The notes under the pieces: generated by a model
The model's input: the letters and a program-made list of their open reading frames with translations, nothing else
The model's database searches: none
What the model was told of the DNA's origin: nothing
In this document: positions 13,401 to 28,400 of the stretch, in pieces
Position numbering within the stretch: the first letter of the stretch is position 1
How the letters are laid out: each line of letters starts with the position of its first letter
Origin: Hyparrhenia diplandra
Taxonomy: Eukaryota > Streptophyta > Magnoliopsida > Poales > Poaceae
Reading direction: 5' to 3'
Length of the DNA: 64,000 nucleotides
Assembly (NCBI GenBank): GCA_015847255.1
Contig: JADLZK010009206.1
Span: forward strand, 124,001 to 188,000
Program-made: the position numbers and the translations under genes

Positions 13401-16400
13401 GAGCTAGACTTTTTCGCGGTTGTGGAATCAAATGCCTCGCCCTAGAGAACCTAAATTTGAACAAGTGGACCATTAGAGAGTTTTTCTAAGAATCACTTGT
13501 CATAGGCCTCAAAGTAGCACTTGTTTAGAGTGAAATCTTGGAATTCCAAAAAATCTTTGTGTTGACCTCCGTACCCAAAACAAGAAGGGGAACGACATGA
13601 AAGGTACATAGAAAGTTAGTGTGGATAGGTTAAGAGAAGTTTCCAATCTGGCTATAGAATCGAGCTAGACTTTTTTCGCGGTTGTGGAATCAAATGCCTC
13701 GCCCTAGAGAACCTAATTTTGAACAAGTGGACCATTAGAGAGTTTTTCTAAGAATCACTTGTCATAGGCCTCAAAGTAGCACTTGTTTAGAGTGAAATCT
13801 TGGAATTCCAAAAAATCAAAATCAAGAAGGGGAATGACATGAAAGGTACATAGAAAGTTAGGGTGGATAGGTTAAGAGAAGTTTCCAATCGGCTATAGAA
13901 TCGAGCTAGACTTTTTTCGCGGTTGTGGAATCAAATGCCTCGCCCTAGAGAACCTAAATTTGAACAAGTGGACCATTAGAGAGTTTTTCTAAGAATCACT
14001 TGTCATAGGCCTCAACGTAGCACTTGTTTAGAGTGAAATCTTGGAATTCCATCGAAAATCTTTTATGTCGACCTCCGACAAAACAAGAAGGGGAACGACA
14101 TGAAAGGTACATAGAAAGTTAGTGTGGATAGGTTAAGAGAAGTTTCCAATCTGGCTATAGAATCGAGCTAGACTTTTTTCGCGGTTGTGGAATCAAATGC
14201 CTCGCCCTAGAGAACCTAAATTTGAACAAGTGGACCATTAGAGAGTTTTTCTAAGAATCACTTGTCATAGGCCTCAAAGTAGCGCTTGTTTAGAGTGAAA
14301 TCTTGGAATTCCATTGAAAATCTTTGTGTTGACCTCCGTACCGAAACAAGAAGGGGAACGACATGAAAGGTACATAGAAAGTTAGGGTGGATAGGTTAAG
14401 AGAAGTTTCCAATCGGCTATAGAATCGAGCTAGACTTTTTCGCGGTTGTGGAATCAAATGCCTCGCCCTAGAGAACCTAAATTTGAACAAGTGGACCATT
14501 AGAGAGTTTTTCTAAGAATCACTTGTCATAGGCCTCAAAGTAGCGCTTGTTTAGAGTGAAATCTTGGAATTCCATTGAAAATCTTTGCGTTGACCTCCGT
14601 ACCGAAACAAGAAGGGGAATGACATGAAAGGTACATAGAAAGTTAGGGTGGATAGGTTAAGAGAAGTTTCCAATCTGGCTATAGAATCGAGCTAGACTTT
14701 TTCGCGGTTGTGGAATCAAATGCCTCGCCCAAGAGAACCTAATTTTGAACAAGTGGACCATTAGAGAGTTTTTCTAAGAATCACTTGTCATAGGCCTCAA
14801 CGTAGCACTTGTTTAGAGTGAAATCTTGGAATTCCATCGAAAATGAAAAACAAGAAGGGTAATGACATGAAAGGTACATAGAAAGTTAGGGTGGATAGGT
14901 TAAGAGAAGTTTCCAATCGGCTATAGAATCGAGCTAGACTTTTTCGCGGTTGTGGAATCAAATGCCTCGCCCTAGAGAACCTAAATTTGAACAAGTGGAC
15001 CATTAGAGAGTTTTTCTAAGAATCACTTGTCATAGGCCTCAACGTAGCACTTGTTTAGAGTGAAATCTTGGAATTCCATCGAAAATCTTTATGACGACCT
15101 CCGTATCAAAACAAGAAGGGGAACGACATGAAAGGTACATAGAAAGTTAGTGTGGATAGGTTAAGAGAAGTTTCCAATCGGCTATAGAATCGAACTAGAC
15201 TTTTTCGCGGTTGTGGAATCCAATGCCTCAGCCTAAAGAACCTAAATTTGAACAAGTGGACCATTAGAGAGTTTTTCTAAGAATCACTTGTCATAGGCCT
15301 CAAAGTAGCACTTGTTTAGAGTGAAGTCTTGGAATTCCAAAAATCTTTGTGTTGACCTTTGTACCAAAACAAGAAGGGGAGCGACACGAAAGGTACATAG
15401 AAAGTTAGGGTGGATAGGTTAAGAGAAGTTTCCAATCTGGCTATAGAATCGAGCTAGACTTTTTTCGCGGTTGTGGAATCAAATGCCTCGCCCAAGAGAA
15501 CCAAATTTTGAACAAGTGGACCATTAGAGAGTTTTTCTAAGAATCACTTTTCATAGGCCTCAAAGTAGCGCTTGTTTAGAGTGAAATCTTGGAATTCCAT
15601 TGAAAATCTTTTGTGTCGACCCTCCGTACGACACGAAACAAGAAGGGGAATGACATGAAAGGTACATAGAAAGTTAGGGTGGATAGGTTAAGAGAAGTTT
15701 CCAATCTGGCTATAGAATCGAGCTAGACTTTTTCGCGGTTGTGGAATCAAATGCCTCGCCCTAGAGAACCTAATTTTGAACAAGTGGACCATTAGAGAGT
15801 TTTTCTAAGAATCACTTGTCATAGGCCTCAAAAGTAGCACTTGTTTAGAGTGAAATCTTGGAATTCCATCGAAAATCTTTGTAAAAAATCAAAACAAGAA
15901 GGGTAATGACATGAAAGGTACATAGAAAGTTAGGGTGGATAGGTTAAGAGAAGTTTCCAAACGGCTATAGAATCGAGCTAGACTTTTTCGCGGTTGTGGA
16001 ATCAAATGCCTCGCCCTAGAGAACCTAAATTTGAACAAGTGGACCATTAGAGAGTTTTTCTAAGAATCACTTGTCATAGGCCTCAACGTAGCACTTATTT
16101 AGAGTGAAATCTTGGAATTCCATCGAAAATCTTTATGTCGACCTCCATACCGAAACAAGAAGGGGAACGACATGAAAGGTACATAGAAAGTTAGTGTGGA
16201 TAGGTTAAGAGAAGTTTCCAATCGGCTATAGAATCGAGCTAGACTTTTTCGCGGTTGTGGAATCAAATGCCTCACCCTAGAGAACCTAAATTTGAACAAG
16301 TGGACCATTAGAGAGTTTTTCTAAGAATCACTTGTCATAGGCCTCAAAGTAGCACTTGTTTAGAGTGAAGTCTTGGAATTCCAAAAAATCTTTGTGTTGA

Positions 16401-19400
16401 CCTTTGTGAAAAACAAGAAGGGGAACGACATGAAAGGTACATAGAAAGTTAGGGTGGATAGGTTAAGAGAAGTTTCCAATCGGCTATAGAATCGAGCTAG
16501 ACTTTTTCGCGGTTGTGGAATCAAATGCCTCGCCCTAGAGAACCTAATTTTGAACAAGTGGACCATTAGAGAGTTTTTCTAAGAATCACTTGTCATAGGC
16601 CTCAAAGTAGCACTTGTTTAGAGTGAAATCTTGGAATTCCATCGAAAATCTTTGTGTCGACCTCCTCGCATCAGAAACAAGAAGGGGAATGACATGAAAG
16701 GTACATAGAAAGTTAGTGTGGATAGGTTAAGAGAAGTTTCCAATCGGCTATAGAATCGAGCTAGACTTTTTCGCGGTTGTGGAATCAAATGCCTCGCCCT
16801 AGAGAACCTAATTTTGAACAAGTGGACCATTAGAGAGTTTTTCTAAGAATCACTTGTCATAGGCCTCAAAGTAGCACTTGTTTAGAGTGAAATCTTGGAA
16901 TTCCATTGAAAATCTTTGAACCTCAACAAGAAACAAGAAGGGGAACGACATGAAAGGTACATAGAAAGTTAGGGTGGATAGGTTAAGAGAAGTTTCCAAT
17001 CTGGCTATAGAATCGAGCTAGACTTTTTCGCGGTTGTGGAATCAAATGCCTCGCCCTAGAGAACCTAAATTTGAACAAGTGGACCATTAGAGAGTTTTTC
17101 TAAGAATCACTTGTCATAGGCCTCAAAGTAGCACTTGTTTAGAGTGAAATCTTGGAATTCCAAAAATCTTTGTGTTGACCCTTTGTAAAAACAAGAAGGG
17201 AAACGACATGAAAGGTACATAGAAAGTTAGGGTGGATAGGTTAAGAGAAGTTTCCAATCTGGCTATAGAATCGAGCTAGACTTTTTTCGCGGTTGTGGAA
17301 TCAAATGCCTCGCCCTAGAGAACCTAATTTTGAACAAGTGGACCATTAGAGAGTTTTTCTAAGAATCACTTGTCATAGGCCTCAAAGTAGCACTTGTTTA
17401 GAGTGAAATCTTGGAATTCCATTGAAAATCTTTTTGTGTTGACCTTTGTACCGAAACAAGAAGGGGAATGACATGAAAGGTACATAGAAAGTTAGGGTGG
17501 ATAGGTTAAGAGAAGTTTCCAATCGGCTATAGAATCGAGCTAGACTTTTTTCGCGGTTGTGGAATCAAATGCCTCGCCCTAGAGAACCTAAATTTGAACA
17601 AGTGGACCATTAGAGAGTTTTTCTAAGAATCACTTGTCATAGGCCTCAACGTAGCACTTGTTTAGAGTGAAATCTTGGAATTCCATCGAAAATCTTTATG
17701 TCGACCTCCTCCAAAAACAAGAAGGGGAACGACATGAAAGGTACATAGAAAGTTAGTGTGGATAGGTTAAGAGAAGTTTCCAATCTGGCTATAGAATCGA
17801 GCTAGACTTTTTCGCGGTTGTGGAATCAAATGCCTCGCCCTAGAGAACCTAAATTTGAACAAGTGGACCATTAGAGAGTTTTTCTAAGAATCACTTGTCA
17901 TAGGCCTCAAAGTAGCACTTGTTTAGAGTGAAGTCTTGGAATTCCAAAAAATCTTTGTGTTGACCTTTGTACCGAAACAAGAAGGGGAACGACACGAAAG
18001 GTACATAGAAAGTTAGGGTGGGTAGGTTAAGAGAAGTTTCCAATCTGGATATAGAATCGAGCTAGACTTTTTTGCGGTTGTGGAATGAAATGCCTCGACC
18101 TAGAGAACCTAATTTTGAACAAGTGGACTATTAGAGAGTTTTTCTAAGAATCACTTGTCATAGGCCTCAAAGTAGCACTTGTTTAGAGTGAAATCTTGGA
18201 ATTCCATTGAAAATCTTTGTGTTGAACCGTCCAAAACAATCAAGAAACAAGAAGGACGACATGAAAGGTACATAGAAAGTTAGTGTGGATAGGTTAAGAG
18301 AAGTTTCCAATCTCGGCTATAGAATCGAGCAAAGACTTTTTCGCGGTTGTGGAATCAAATGCCTCGCCCTAGAGAACCTAAATTTTGAACAAGTGGACCA
18401 TTAGAGAGTTTTTCTAAGAATCACTTGTCATAGGCCTCAAAGTAGCACTTGTTTAGAGTGAAATCTTGGAATTCCCGAAAATCTTTGTGTTGACCTTTGT
18501 ACCGAAACAAGAAGGGAATGACATGAAAGGTACATAGAAAGTTAGGGTGGATAGGTTAAGAGAAGTTTCCAATCTGGCTATAGAATCGAGCTAGACTTTT
18601 TCGCGGTTGTGGAATCAAATGCCTCGCCCTAGAGAACCTAAATTTGAACAAGTGGACCATTAGAGAGTTTTTCTAAGAATCACTTGTCATAGGCCTCAAC
18701 GTAGCACTTGTTTAGAGTGAAATCTTGGAATTCCATTGAAAATCTTTATGTCGACCTCCACCAGAAACAACAAGGGGAATGACATGAAAGGTACATAGAA
18801 AGTTAGTGTGGATAGGTTAAGAGAAGTTTCCAATCTGGCTATAGAATCGAGCTAGACTTTTTTCGCGGTTGTGGAATCAAATGCCTCGCCCTAGAGAACC
18901 TAAATTTGAACAAGTGGACCATTAGAGAGTTTTTCTAAGAATCACTTGTCATAGGCCTCAAAGTAGCACTTGTTTAGAGTGAAATCTTGGAATTCCAAAA
19001 AATCTTTGTGTTGACCTTTGAAAAACAAGAAGGGTAATGACATGAAAGGTACATAGAAAGTTAGGGTGGATAGGTTAAGAGAAGTTTCCAATCGGCTATA
19101 GAATCGAGCTAGACTTTTTCGCGGTTGTGGAATCAAATGCCTCGCCCTAGAGAACCTAAATTTGAACAAGTGGACCATTAGAGAGTTTTTCTAAGAATCA
19201 CTTGTCATAGGCCTCAACGTAGCACTTGTTTAGAGTGAAATCTTGGAATTCCATCGAAAATCTTTATGTCGACCTCCGTAAGAAACAAGAAGGGGAGCGA
19301 CATGAAAGGTACATAGAAAGTTAGTGTGGATAGGTTAAGAGAAGTTTCCAATCTGGCTATAGAATCGAGCTAGACTTTTTTTCGCGGTTGTGGAATCAAA

Positions 19401-22400
19401 TGCCTCGCCCTAGAGAACCTAATTTTGAACAAGTGGACCATTAGAGAGTTTTTCTAAGAATCACTTGTCATAGGCCTCAAAGTAGCACTTGTTTAGAGTG
19501 AAATCTTGGAATTCCATTGAAAATCTTTGTGTTGACCTTTGTACCGAAACAAGAAGGGAAGCGACATGAAAGGTACATAGAAAGTTAGGGTGGATAGGTT
19601 AAGAGAAGTTTCCAATCGGCTATAGAATCGAGCTAGACTTTTTCGCGGTTGTGGAATCAAATGCCTCGCCCTAGAGAACCTAAATTTTGAACAAGTGGAC
19701 CATTAGAGAGTTTTTCTAAGAATCACTTGTCATAGGCCTCAAAGTAGCACTTGTTTAGAGTGAAATCTTGGAATTCCATTGAAAATCTTTTGTGTTGACC
19801 TCCGTATCGAAACAAGAAGGGGAACGACATGAAAGGTACATAGAAAGTTAGGGTGGATAGGTTAAGAGAAGTTTCCAATCGGCTATAGAATCGAGCTAGA
19901 CTTTTTCGCGGTTGTGGAATCAAATGCCTCGCCCAAGAGAACCTAATTTTGAACAAGTGGACCATTAGAGAGTTTTTCTAAGAATCACTTGTCATAGGCC
20001 TCAAAGTAGCACTTGTTTAGAGTGAAATCTTGGAATTCCATTGAAAATCGAAAATCAAGAAGGGTAATGACATGAAAGGTACATAGAAAGTTAGGGTGGA
20101 TAGGTTAAGAGAAGTTTCCAATCGGCTATAGAATCGAGCTAGACTTTTTTTCGCGGTTGTGGAATCAAATGCCTCGCCCTAGAGAACCTAAATTTGAACA
20201 AGTGGACCATTAGAGAGTTTTTCTAAGAATCACTTGTCATAGGCCTCAACGTAGCACTTGTTTAGAGTGAAATCTTGGAATTCCATCGAAAATCTTTATG
20301 TCGACCTCCGTACCAAAACAAGAAGGGAACGACATGAAAGGTACATAGAAAGTTAGTGTGGATAGGTTTAGAGAAGTTTCCAATCTGGCTATAGAATCGA
20401 GCTAGACTTTTTCGCGGTTGTGGAATCCAATGCCTCACCCTAGAGAACCTAATTTTGAACAAGTGGACCATTAGAGAGTTTTTCTAAGAATCACTTGTCA
20501 TAGGCCTCAAAGTAGCACTTGTTTAGAGTGAAGTCTTGGAATTCCAAAAAATCTTTGTGTTGACCTTTGTAAAAACAAGAAGGGGAACGACATGAAAGGT
20601 ACATAGAAAGTTAGGGTGGATAGGTTAAGAGAAGTTTCCAATCGGCTATAGAATCGAGCTAGACTTTTTTCGCGGTTGTGGAATCAAATGCCTCGCCCTA
20701 GAGAACCTAATTTTGAACAAGTGGACCATTAGAGAGTTTTTCTAAGAATCACTTGTCATAGGCCTCAAAGTAGCACTTGTTTAGAGTGAAATCTTGGAAT
20801 TCCATTGAAAATCTTTTTGTGTCGACCTCCGTATGCAGAAACAAGAAGGGGAATGACATGAAAGGTACATAGAAAGTTAGGGTGGATAGGTTAAGAGAAG
20901 TTTCCAATCTGGCTATAGAATCGAGCTAGACTTTTTCGCGGTTGTGGAATCAAATGCCTCGCCCAAGAGAACCTAAATTTTGAACAAGTGGACCATTAGA
21001 GAGTTTTTTTCTAAGAATCACTTGTCATAGGCCTCAACGTAGCACTTGTTTAGAGTGAAATCTTGGAATTCCATTGAAAATTCCACCTCAAAAAACAAGA
21101 AGGGTAATGACATGAAAGGTACATAGAAAGTTAGGGTGGATAGGTTAAGAGAAGTTTCCAATCGGCTATAGAATCGAGCTAGACTTTTTCGCGGTTGTGG
21201 AATCAAATGCCTCGCCCTAGAGAACCTAAATTTGAACAAGTGGACCATTAGAGAGTTTTTCTAAGAATCACTTGTCATAGGCCTCAAAGTAGCACTTGTT
21301 TAGAGTGAAATCTTGGAATTCCATCGAAAATCTTTGTGTTGACCTCACCAAAACAAGAAGGGAAGCGACATGAAAGGTACATAGAAAGTTAGTGTGGATA
21401 GGTTAAGAGAAGTTTCCAATCTGGCTATAGAATCGAGCTAGACTTTTTTCGCGGTTGTGGAATCAAATGCCTCGCCCTAGAGAACCTAAATTTGAACAAG
21501 TGGACCATTAGAGAGTTTTTCTAAGAATCACTTGTCATAGGCCTCAAAGTAGCACTTGTTTAGAGTGAAATCTTGGAATTCCATTGAAAATCTTTGTGTT
21601 GACCTTTGTACGAAAAAACAAGAAGGGGAATGACATGAAAGGTACATAGAAAGTTAGGGTGGATAGGTTAAGAGAAGTTTCCAATCTGGCTATAGAATCG
21701 AGCTAGACTTTTTCGCGGTTGTGGAATCAAATGCCTCGCCCTAGAGAACCTAAATTTGAACAAGTGGACCATTAGAGAGTTTTTCTAAGAATCACTTGTC
21801 ATAGGCCTCAAAGTAGCACTTGTTTAGAGTGAAATCTTGGAATTCCATTGAAAATCTTTGTGTTGACCTCCATCAAAAACAAGAAGGGGAACGACATGAA
21901 AGGTACATAGAAAGTTAGGGTGGATAGGTTAAGAGAAGTTTCCAATCTGGCTATAGAATCGAGCTAGACTTTTTCGCGGTTGTGGAATCAAATGCCTCGC
22001 CCTAGAGAACCTAATTTTGAACAAGTGGACCATTAGAGAGTTTTTCTAAGAATCACTTGTCATAGGCCTCAACGTAGCACTTGTTTAGAGTGAAATCTTG
22101 GAATTCCATCGAAAATCTTTATGTCGACCTCCGTACCGAAACAAGAAGGGGAACGACATGAAAGGTACATAGAAAGTTAGTGTGGATAGGTTAAGAGAAG
22201 TTTCCAATCTGGCTATAGAATCGAGCTAGACTTTTTCGCGGTTGTGGAATCAAATGCCTCGCCCTAGAGAACCTAAATTTGAACAAGTGGACCATTAGAG
22301 AGTTTTTCTAAGAATCACTTGTCATAGGCCTCAAAGTAGCACTTGTTTAGAGTGAAATCTTGGAATTCCAAAAAATCTTTGTGTTGACCTTGTACCAAAA

Positions 22401-25400
22401 CAAGAAGGGAACGACATGAAAGGTACATAGAAAGTTAGGGTGGATAGGTTAAGAGAAGTTTCCAATCTGGCTATAGAATCGAGCTAGACTTTTTCGCGGT
22501 TGTGGAATCAAATGCCTCGCCCTAGAGAACCTAATTTTGAACAAGTGGACCATTAGAGAGTTTTTCTAAGAATCACTTGTCATTGGCCTCAAAGTAGCAC
22601 TTGTTTAGAGTGAAATCTTGGAATTCCATTGAAAATCTTTGTGTTGACCTTTGTACCGAAACAAGAAGGGGAACGACACGAAAGGTACATAGAAAGTTAG
22701 GGTGGATAGGTTAAGAGAAGTTTCCAACGGCTATAGAATCGAGCTAGACTTTTTCGCGGTTGTGGAATCAAATGCCTCGCCCTAGAGAACCTAATTTTGA
22801 ACAAGTGGACCATTAGAGAGTTTTTCTAAGAATCACTTGTCATAGGCCTCAAAGTAGCGCTTGTTTAGAGTGAAATCTTGGAATTCCATTGAAAATCTTT
22901 GTGTCGACCTCCGTCCGAAAAACAAGAAGGGGAACGACATGAAAGGTACATAGAAAGTTAGTGTGGATAGGTTAAGAGAAGTTTCCAATCTGGCTATAGA
23001 ATCGAGCTAGACTTTTTCGCGGTTGTGGAATCAAATGCCTCGCCCTAGAGAACCTAAATTTGAACAAGTGGACCATTAGAGAGTTTTTCTAAGAATCACT
23101 TGTCATAGGCCTCAAAGTAGCACTTGTTTAGAGTGAAATCTTGGAATTCCAAAAAATCTTTGTGTTGACCTTTGTACTTAGAAACAAGAAGGGGAACGAC
23201 ATGAAAGGTACATAGAAAGTTAGGGTGGATAGGTTAAGAGAAGTTTCCAATGCGGCTATAGAATCGAGCTAGACTTTTTCGCGGTTGTGGAATCAAATGC
23301 CTCGCCCTAGAGAACCTAATTTTGAACAAGTGGGCCATTAGAGAGTTTTTCTAAGAATCACTTGTCATAGGCCTCAAAGTAGCACTTGTTTAGAGTGAAA
23401 TCTTGGAATTCCATTGAAAATCTTTTTGTGTTGAAAATACCGAAACAAGAAGGGGAGCGACATGAAAGGTACATAGAAAGTTAGGGTGGATAGGTTAAGA
23501 GAAGTTTCCAATCGGCTATAGAATCGAGCTAGACTTTTTCGCGGTTGTGGAATCAAATGCCTCGCCCTAGAGAACCTAAATTTGAACAAGTGGACCATTA
23601 GAGAGTTTTTCTAAGAATCACTTGTCATAGGCCTCAAAGTAGCACTTGTTTAGAGTGAAATCTTGGAATTCCATCGAAAATCTTTGTGTTGACCTCCATC
23701 GAAACAAGAAGGGGAACGACATGAAAGGTACATAGAAAGTTAGGGTGGATAGGTTAAGAGAAGTTTCCAATCTGGCTATAGAATCGAGCTAGACTTTTTC
23801 GCGGTTGTGGAATCAAATGCCTCGCCCTAGAGAACCTAAATTTGAACAAGTGGACCATTAGAGAGTTTTTCTAAGAATCACTTGTCATAGGCCTCAACGT
23901 AGCACTTGTTTAGAGTGAAATCTTGGAATTCCATTGAAAATCTTTGTGTTGACCTCCGTACCAAAACAAGAAGGGGAAGCGACATGAAAGGTACATAGAA
24001 AGTTAGTGTGGATAGGTTAAGAGAAGTTTCCAATCTGGCTATAGAATCGAGCTAGACTTTTTCGCGGTTGTGGAATCAAATGCCTCGCCCTAGAGAACCT
24101 AAATTTGAACAAGTGGACCATTAGAGAGTTTTTCTAAGAATCACTTGTCATAGGCCTCAAAGTAGCACTTGTTTAGAGTGAAATCTTGGAATTCCAAAAA
24201 ATCTTTGTGTTGACCTTTGGAAACAAGAAGGGAACGACATGAAAGGTACATAGAAAGTTAGGGTGGATAGGTTAAGAGAAGTTTCCAATCTGGCTATAGA
24301 ATCGAGCTAGACTTTTTTTGCGGTTGTGGAATCAAATGCCTCGCCCTAGAGAACCTAATTTTGAACAAGTGGACCATTAGAGAGTTTTTCTAAGAATCAC
24401 TTGTCATAGGCCTCAAAGTAGCACTTGTTTAGAGTGAAATCTTGGAATTCCATTGAAAATCTTTTTGTGTTGACCTTAATCGAAACAAGAAGGGGAACGA
24501 CATGAAAGGTACATAGAAAGTTAGGGTGGATAGGTTAAGAGAAGTTTCCAATCTGGCTATAGAATCGAGCTAGACTTTTTCGCGGTTGTGGAATCAAATG
24601 CCTCGCCCTAGAGAACCTAATTTTGAACAAGTGGACCATTAGAGAGTTTTTCTAAGAATCACTTGTCATAGGCCTCAACGTAGCACTTGTTTAGAGTGAA
24701 ATCTTGGAATTCCATTGAAAATCTTTGTGTTGAATCAGAAACAAGAAGGGGAATGACATGAAAGGTACATAGAAAGTTAGGGTGGATAGGTTAAGAGAAG
24801 TTTCCAATCTGGCTATAGAATCGAGCTAGACTTTTTCGCGGTTGTGGAATCAAATGCCTCACCCTAGAGAACCTAATTTTGAACAAGTGGACCATTAGAG
24901 AGTTTTTCTAAGAATCACTTGTCATAGGCCTCAACGTAGCACTTGTTTAGAGTGAAATCTTGGAATTCCATCGAAAATGACCTTTGTACCGAAACAAGAA
25001 GGGGAACGACATGAAAGGTACATAGAAAGTTAGTGTGGATAGGTTAAGAGAAGTTTCCAATCTGGCTATAGAATCGAGCTAGACTTTTTCGCGGTTGTGG
25101 AATCAAATGCCTCGCCCTAGAGAACCTAAATTTGAACAAGTGGACCATTAGAGAGTTTTTCTAAGAATCACTTGTCATAGGCCTCAAAGTAGCACTTGTT
25201 TAGAGTGAAATCTTGGAATTCCATTGAAAATCTTTGTGTTGACCTTTGTACCGAAACAAGAAGGGGAACGACACGAAAGGTACATAGAAAGTTAGGGTGG
25301 ATAGGTTAAGAGAAGTTTCCAATCTGGCTATAGAATCGAGCTAGACTTTTTCGCGGTTGTGGAATCAAATGCCTCGCCCTAGAGAACCTAATTTTGAACA

Positions 25401-28400
25401 AGTGGACCATTAGAGAGTTTTTCTAAGAATCACTTGTCATAGGCCTCAAAGTAGCGCTTGTTTAGAGTGAAATCTTGGAATTCCATTGAAAATCTTTGTG
25501 TCGAAAAATGCAGAAACAAGAAGGGGAATGACATGAAAGGTACATAGAAAGTTAGGGTGGATAGGTTAAGAGAAGTTTCCAAATCGGCTATAGAATCGAG
25601 CTAGACTTTTTCGCGGTTGTGGAATCAAATGCCTCGCCCAAGAGAACCTAATTTTGAACAAGTGGACCATTAGAGAGTTTTTCTAAGAATCACTTGTCAT
25701 AGGCCTCAACGTAGCACTTGTTTAGAGTGAAATCTTGGAATTCCATCAAAAATCAAGAAGGGTAATGACATGAAAGGTACATAGAAAGTTAGGGTGGATA
25801 GGTTAAGAGAAGTTTCCAATCTGGCTATAGAATCGAGCTAGACTTTTTCGCGGTTGTGGAATCAAATGCCTCGCCCTAGAGAACCTAAATTTGAACAAGT
25901 GGACCATTAGAGAGTTTTTCTAAGAATCACTTGTCATAGGCCTCAACGTAGCACTTGTTTAGAGTGAAATCTTGGAATTCCATCGAAAATCTTTATGTCG
26001 ACCTCCGTACCGAAACAAGAAGGGGAACGACATGAAAGGTACATAGAAAGTTAGTGTGGATAGGTTAAGAGAAGTTTCCAATCTGGCTATAGAATCGAGC
26101 TAGACTTTTTCGCGGTTGTGGAATCAAATGCCTCGCCCTAGAGAACCTAAATTTGAACAAGTGGACCATTAGAGAGTTTTTCTAAGAATCACTTGTCATA
26201 GGCCTCAAAGTAGCACTTGTTTAGAGTGAAGTCTTGGAATTCCAAAAAATCTTTGTGTTGACCTTTGTACCGAAACAAGAAGGGGAACGACACGAAAGGT
26301 ACATAGAAAGTTAGGGTGGATAGGTTAAGAGAAGTTTCCAATCTGGCTATAGAATCGAGCTAGACTTTTTCGCGGTTGTGGAATCAAATGCCTCGCCCTA
26401 GAGAACCTAAATTTGAACAAGTGGACCATTAGAGAGTTTTTCTAAGAATCACTTGTCATAGGCCTCAAAGTAGCGCTTGTTTAGAGTGAAATCTTGGAAT
26501 TCCATTGAAAATCTTTGTGTCGACCTCCGTACCGAAACAAGAAGGGGAATGACATGAAAGGTACATAGAAAGTTAGGGTGGATAGGTTAAGAGAAGTTTC
26601 CAATCTGGCTATAGAATCGAGCTAGACTTTTTCGCGGTTGTGGAATCAAATGCCTCGCCCTAGAGAACCTAATTTTGAACAAGTGGACCATTAGAGAGTT
26701 TTTCTAAGAATCACTTGTCATAGGCCTCAACGTAGCACTTGTTTAGAGTGAAATCTTGGAATTCCATCAAAAATCAAGAAGGGTAATGACATGAAAGGTA
26801 CATAGAAAGTTAGGGTGGATAGGTTAAGAGAAGTTTCCAATCGGCTATAGAATCGAGCTAGACTTTTTTTCGCGGTTGTGGAATCAAATGCCTCGCCCTA
26901 GAGAACCTAAATTTGAACAAGTGGACCATTAGAGAGTTTTTCTAAGAATCACTTGTCATAGGCCTCAACGTAGCACTTGTTTAGAGTGAAATCTTGGAAT
27001 TCCATCAAAAATCTTTATGTCGACCTCCGTACCGAAACAAGAAGGGGAACGACATGAAAGGTACATAGAAAGTTAGTGTGGATAGGTTAAGAGAAGTTTC
27101 CAATCTGGCTATAGAATCGAGCTAGACTTTTTCGCGGTTGTGGAATCCAATGCCTCACCCTAGAGAACCTAAATTTGAACAAGTGGACCATTAGAGAGTT
27201 TTTCTAAGAATCACTTGTCATAGGCCTCAAAGTAGCACTTGTTTAGAGTGAAGTCTTGGAATTCCAAAAATCTTTGTGTTGACCTTTGTACCAGAAACAA
27301 GAAGGGGGAACGACACGAAAGGTACATAGAAAGTTAGGGTGGATAGGTTAAGAGAAGTTTCCAATCTGGCTATAGAATCGAGCTAGACTTTTTCGCGGTT
27401 GTGGAATCAAATGCCTCGCCCTAGAGAACCTAATTTTGAACAAGTGGACCATTAGAGAGTTTTTCTAAGAATCACTTGTCATAGGCCTCAAAGTAGCACT
27501 TGTTTAGAGTGAAATCTTGGAATTCCATTGAAAATCTTTGTGTTGACCTTTGTACCGAAACAAGAAGGGAATGACATGAAAGGTACATAGAAAGTTAGGG
27601 TGGATAGGTTAAGAGAAGTTTCCAATCGGCTATAGAATCGAGCTAGACTTTTTTCGCGGTTGTGGAATCAAATGCCTCGCCCTAGAGAACCTAAATTTTG
27701 AACAAGTGGACCATTAGAGAGTTTTTCTAAGAATCACTTGTCATAGGCCTCAACGTAGCACTTGTTTAGAGTGAAATCTTGGAATTCCATCGAAAATCTT
27801 TGTGGACCTCCTAATGAAACAAGAAGGGAACGACATGAAAGGTACATAGAAAGTTAGGGTGGATAGGTTAAGAGAAGTTTCCAATCTGGCTATAGAATCG
27901 AGCTAGACTTTTTCGCGGTTGTGGAATCAAATGCCTCGCCCTAGAGAACCTAAATTTGAACAAGTGGACGATTAGAGAGTTTTTTCTAAGAATCACTTTT
28001 CATAGGCCTCAACGTAGCACTTGTTTAGAGTGAAATCTTGGAATTCCATCGAAAATCTTTATGTTGACCTCCCGTACCAAAAACAAGAAGGGGAACGACA
28101 TGAAAGGTACATAGAAAGTTAGTGTGGATAGGTTAAGAGAAGTTTCCAATCGGCTATAGAATCGAGCTAGACTTTTTCGCGGTTGTGGAATCAAATGCCT
28201 CACCCTAGAGAACCTAAATTTTGAACAAGTGGACCATTAGAGAGTTTTTCTAAGAATCACTTGTCATAGGCCTCAAAGTAGCACTTGTTTAGAGTGAAGT
28301 CTTGGAATTCCAAAAATCTTTGTGTTGACCTTTGTGCGAAACAAGAAGGGGAACGACACGAAAGGTACATAGAAAGTTAGGGTGGATAGGTTAAGAGAAG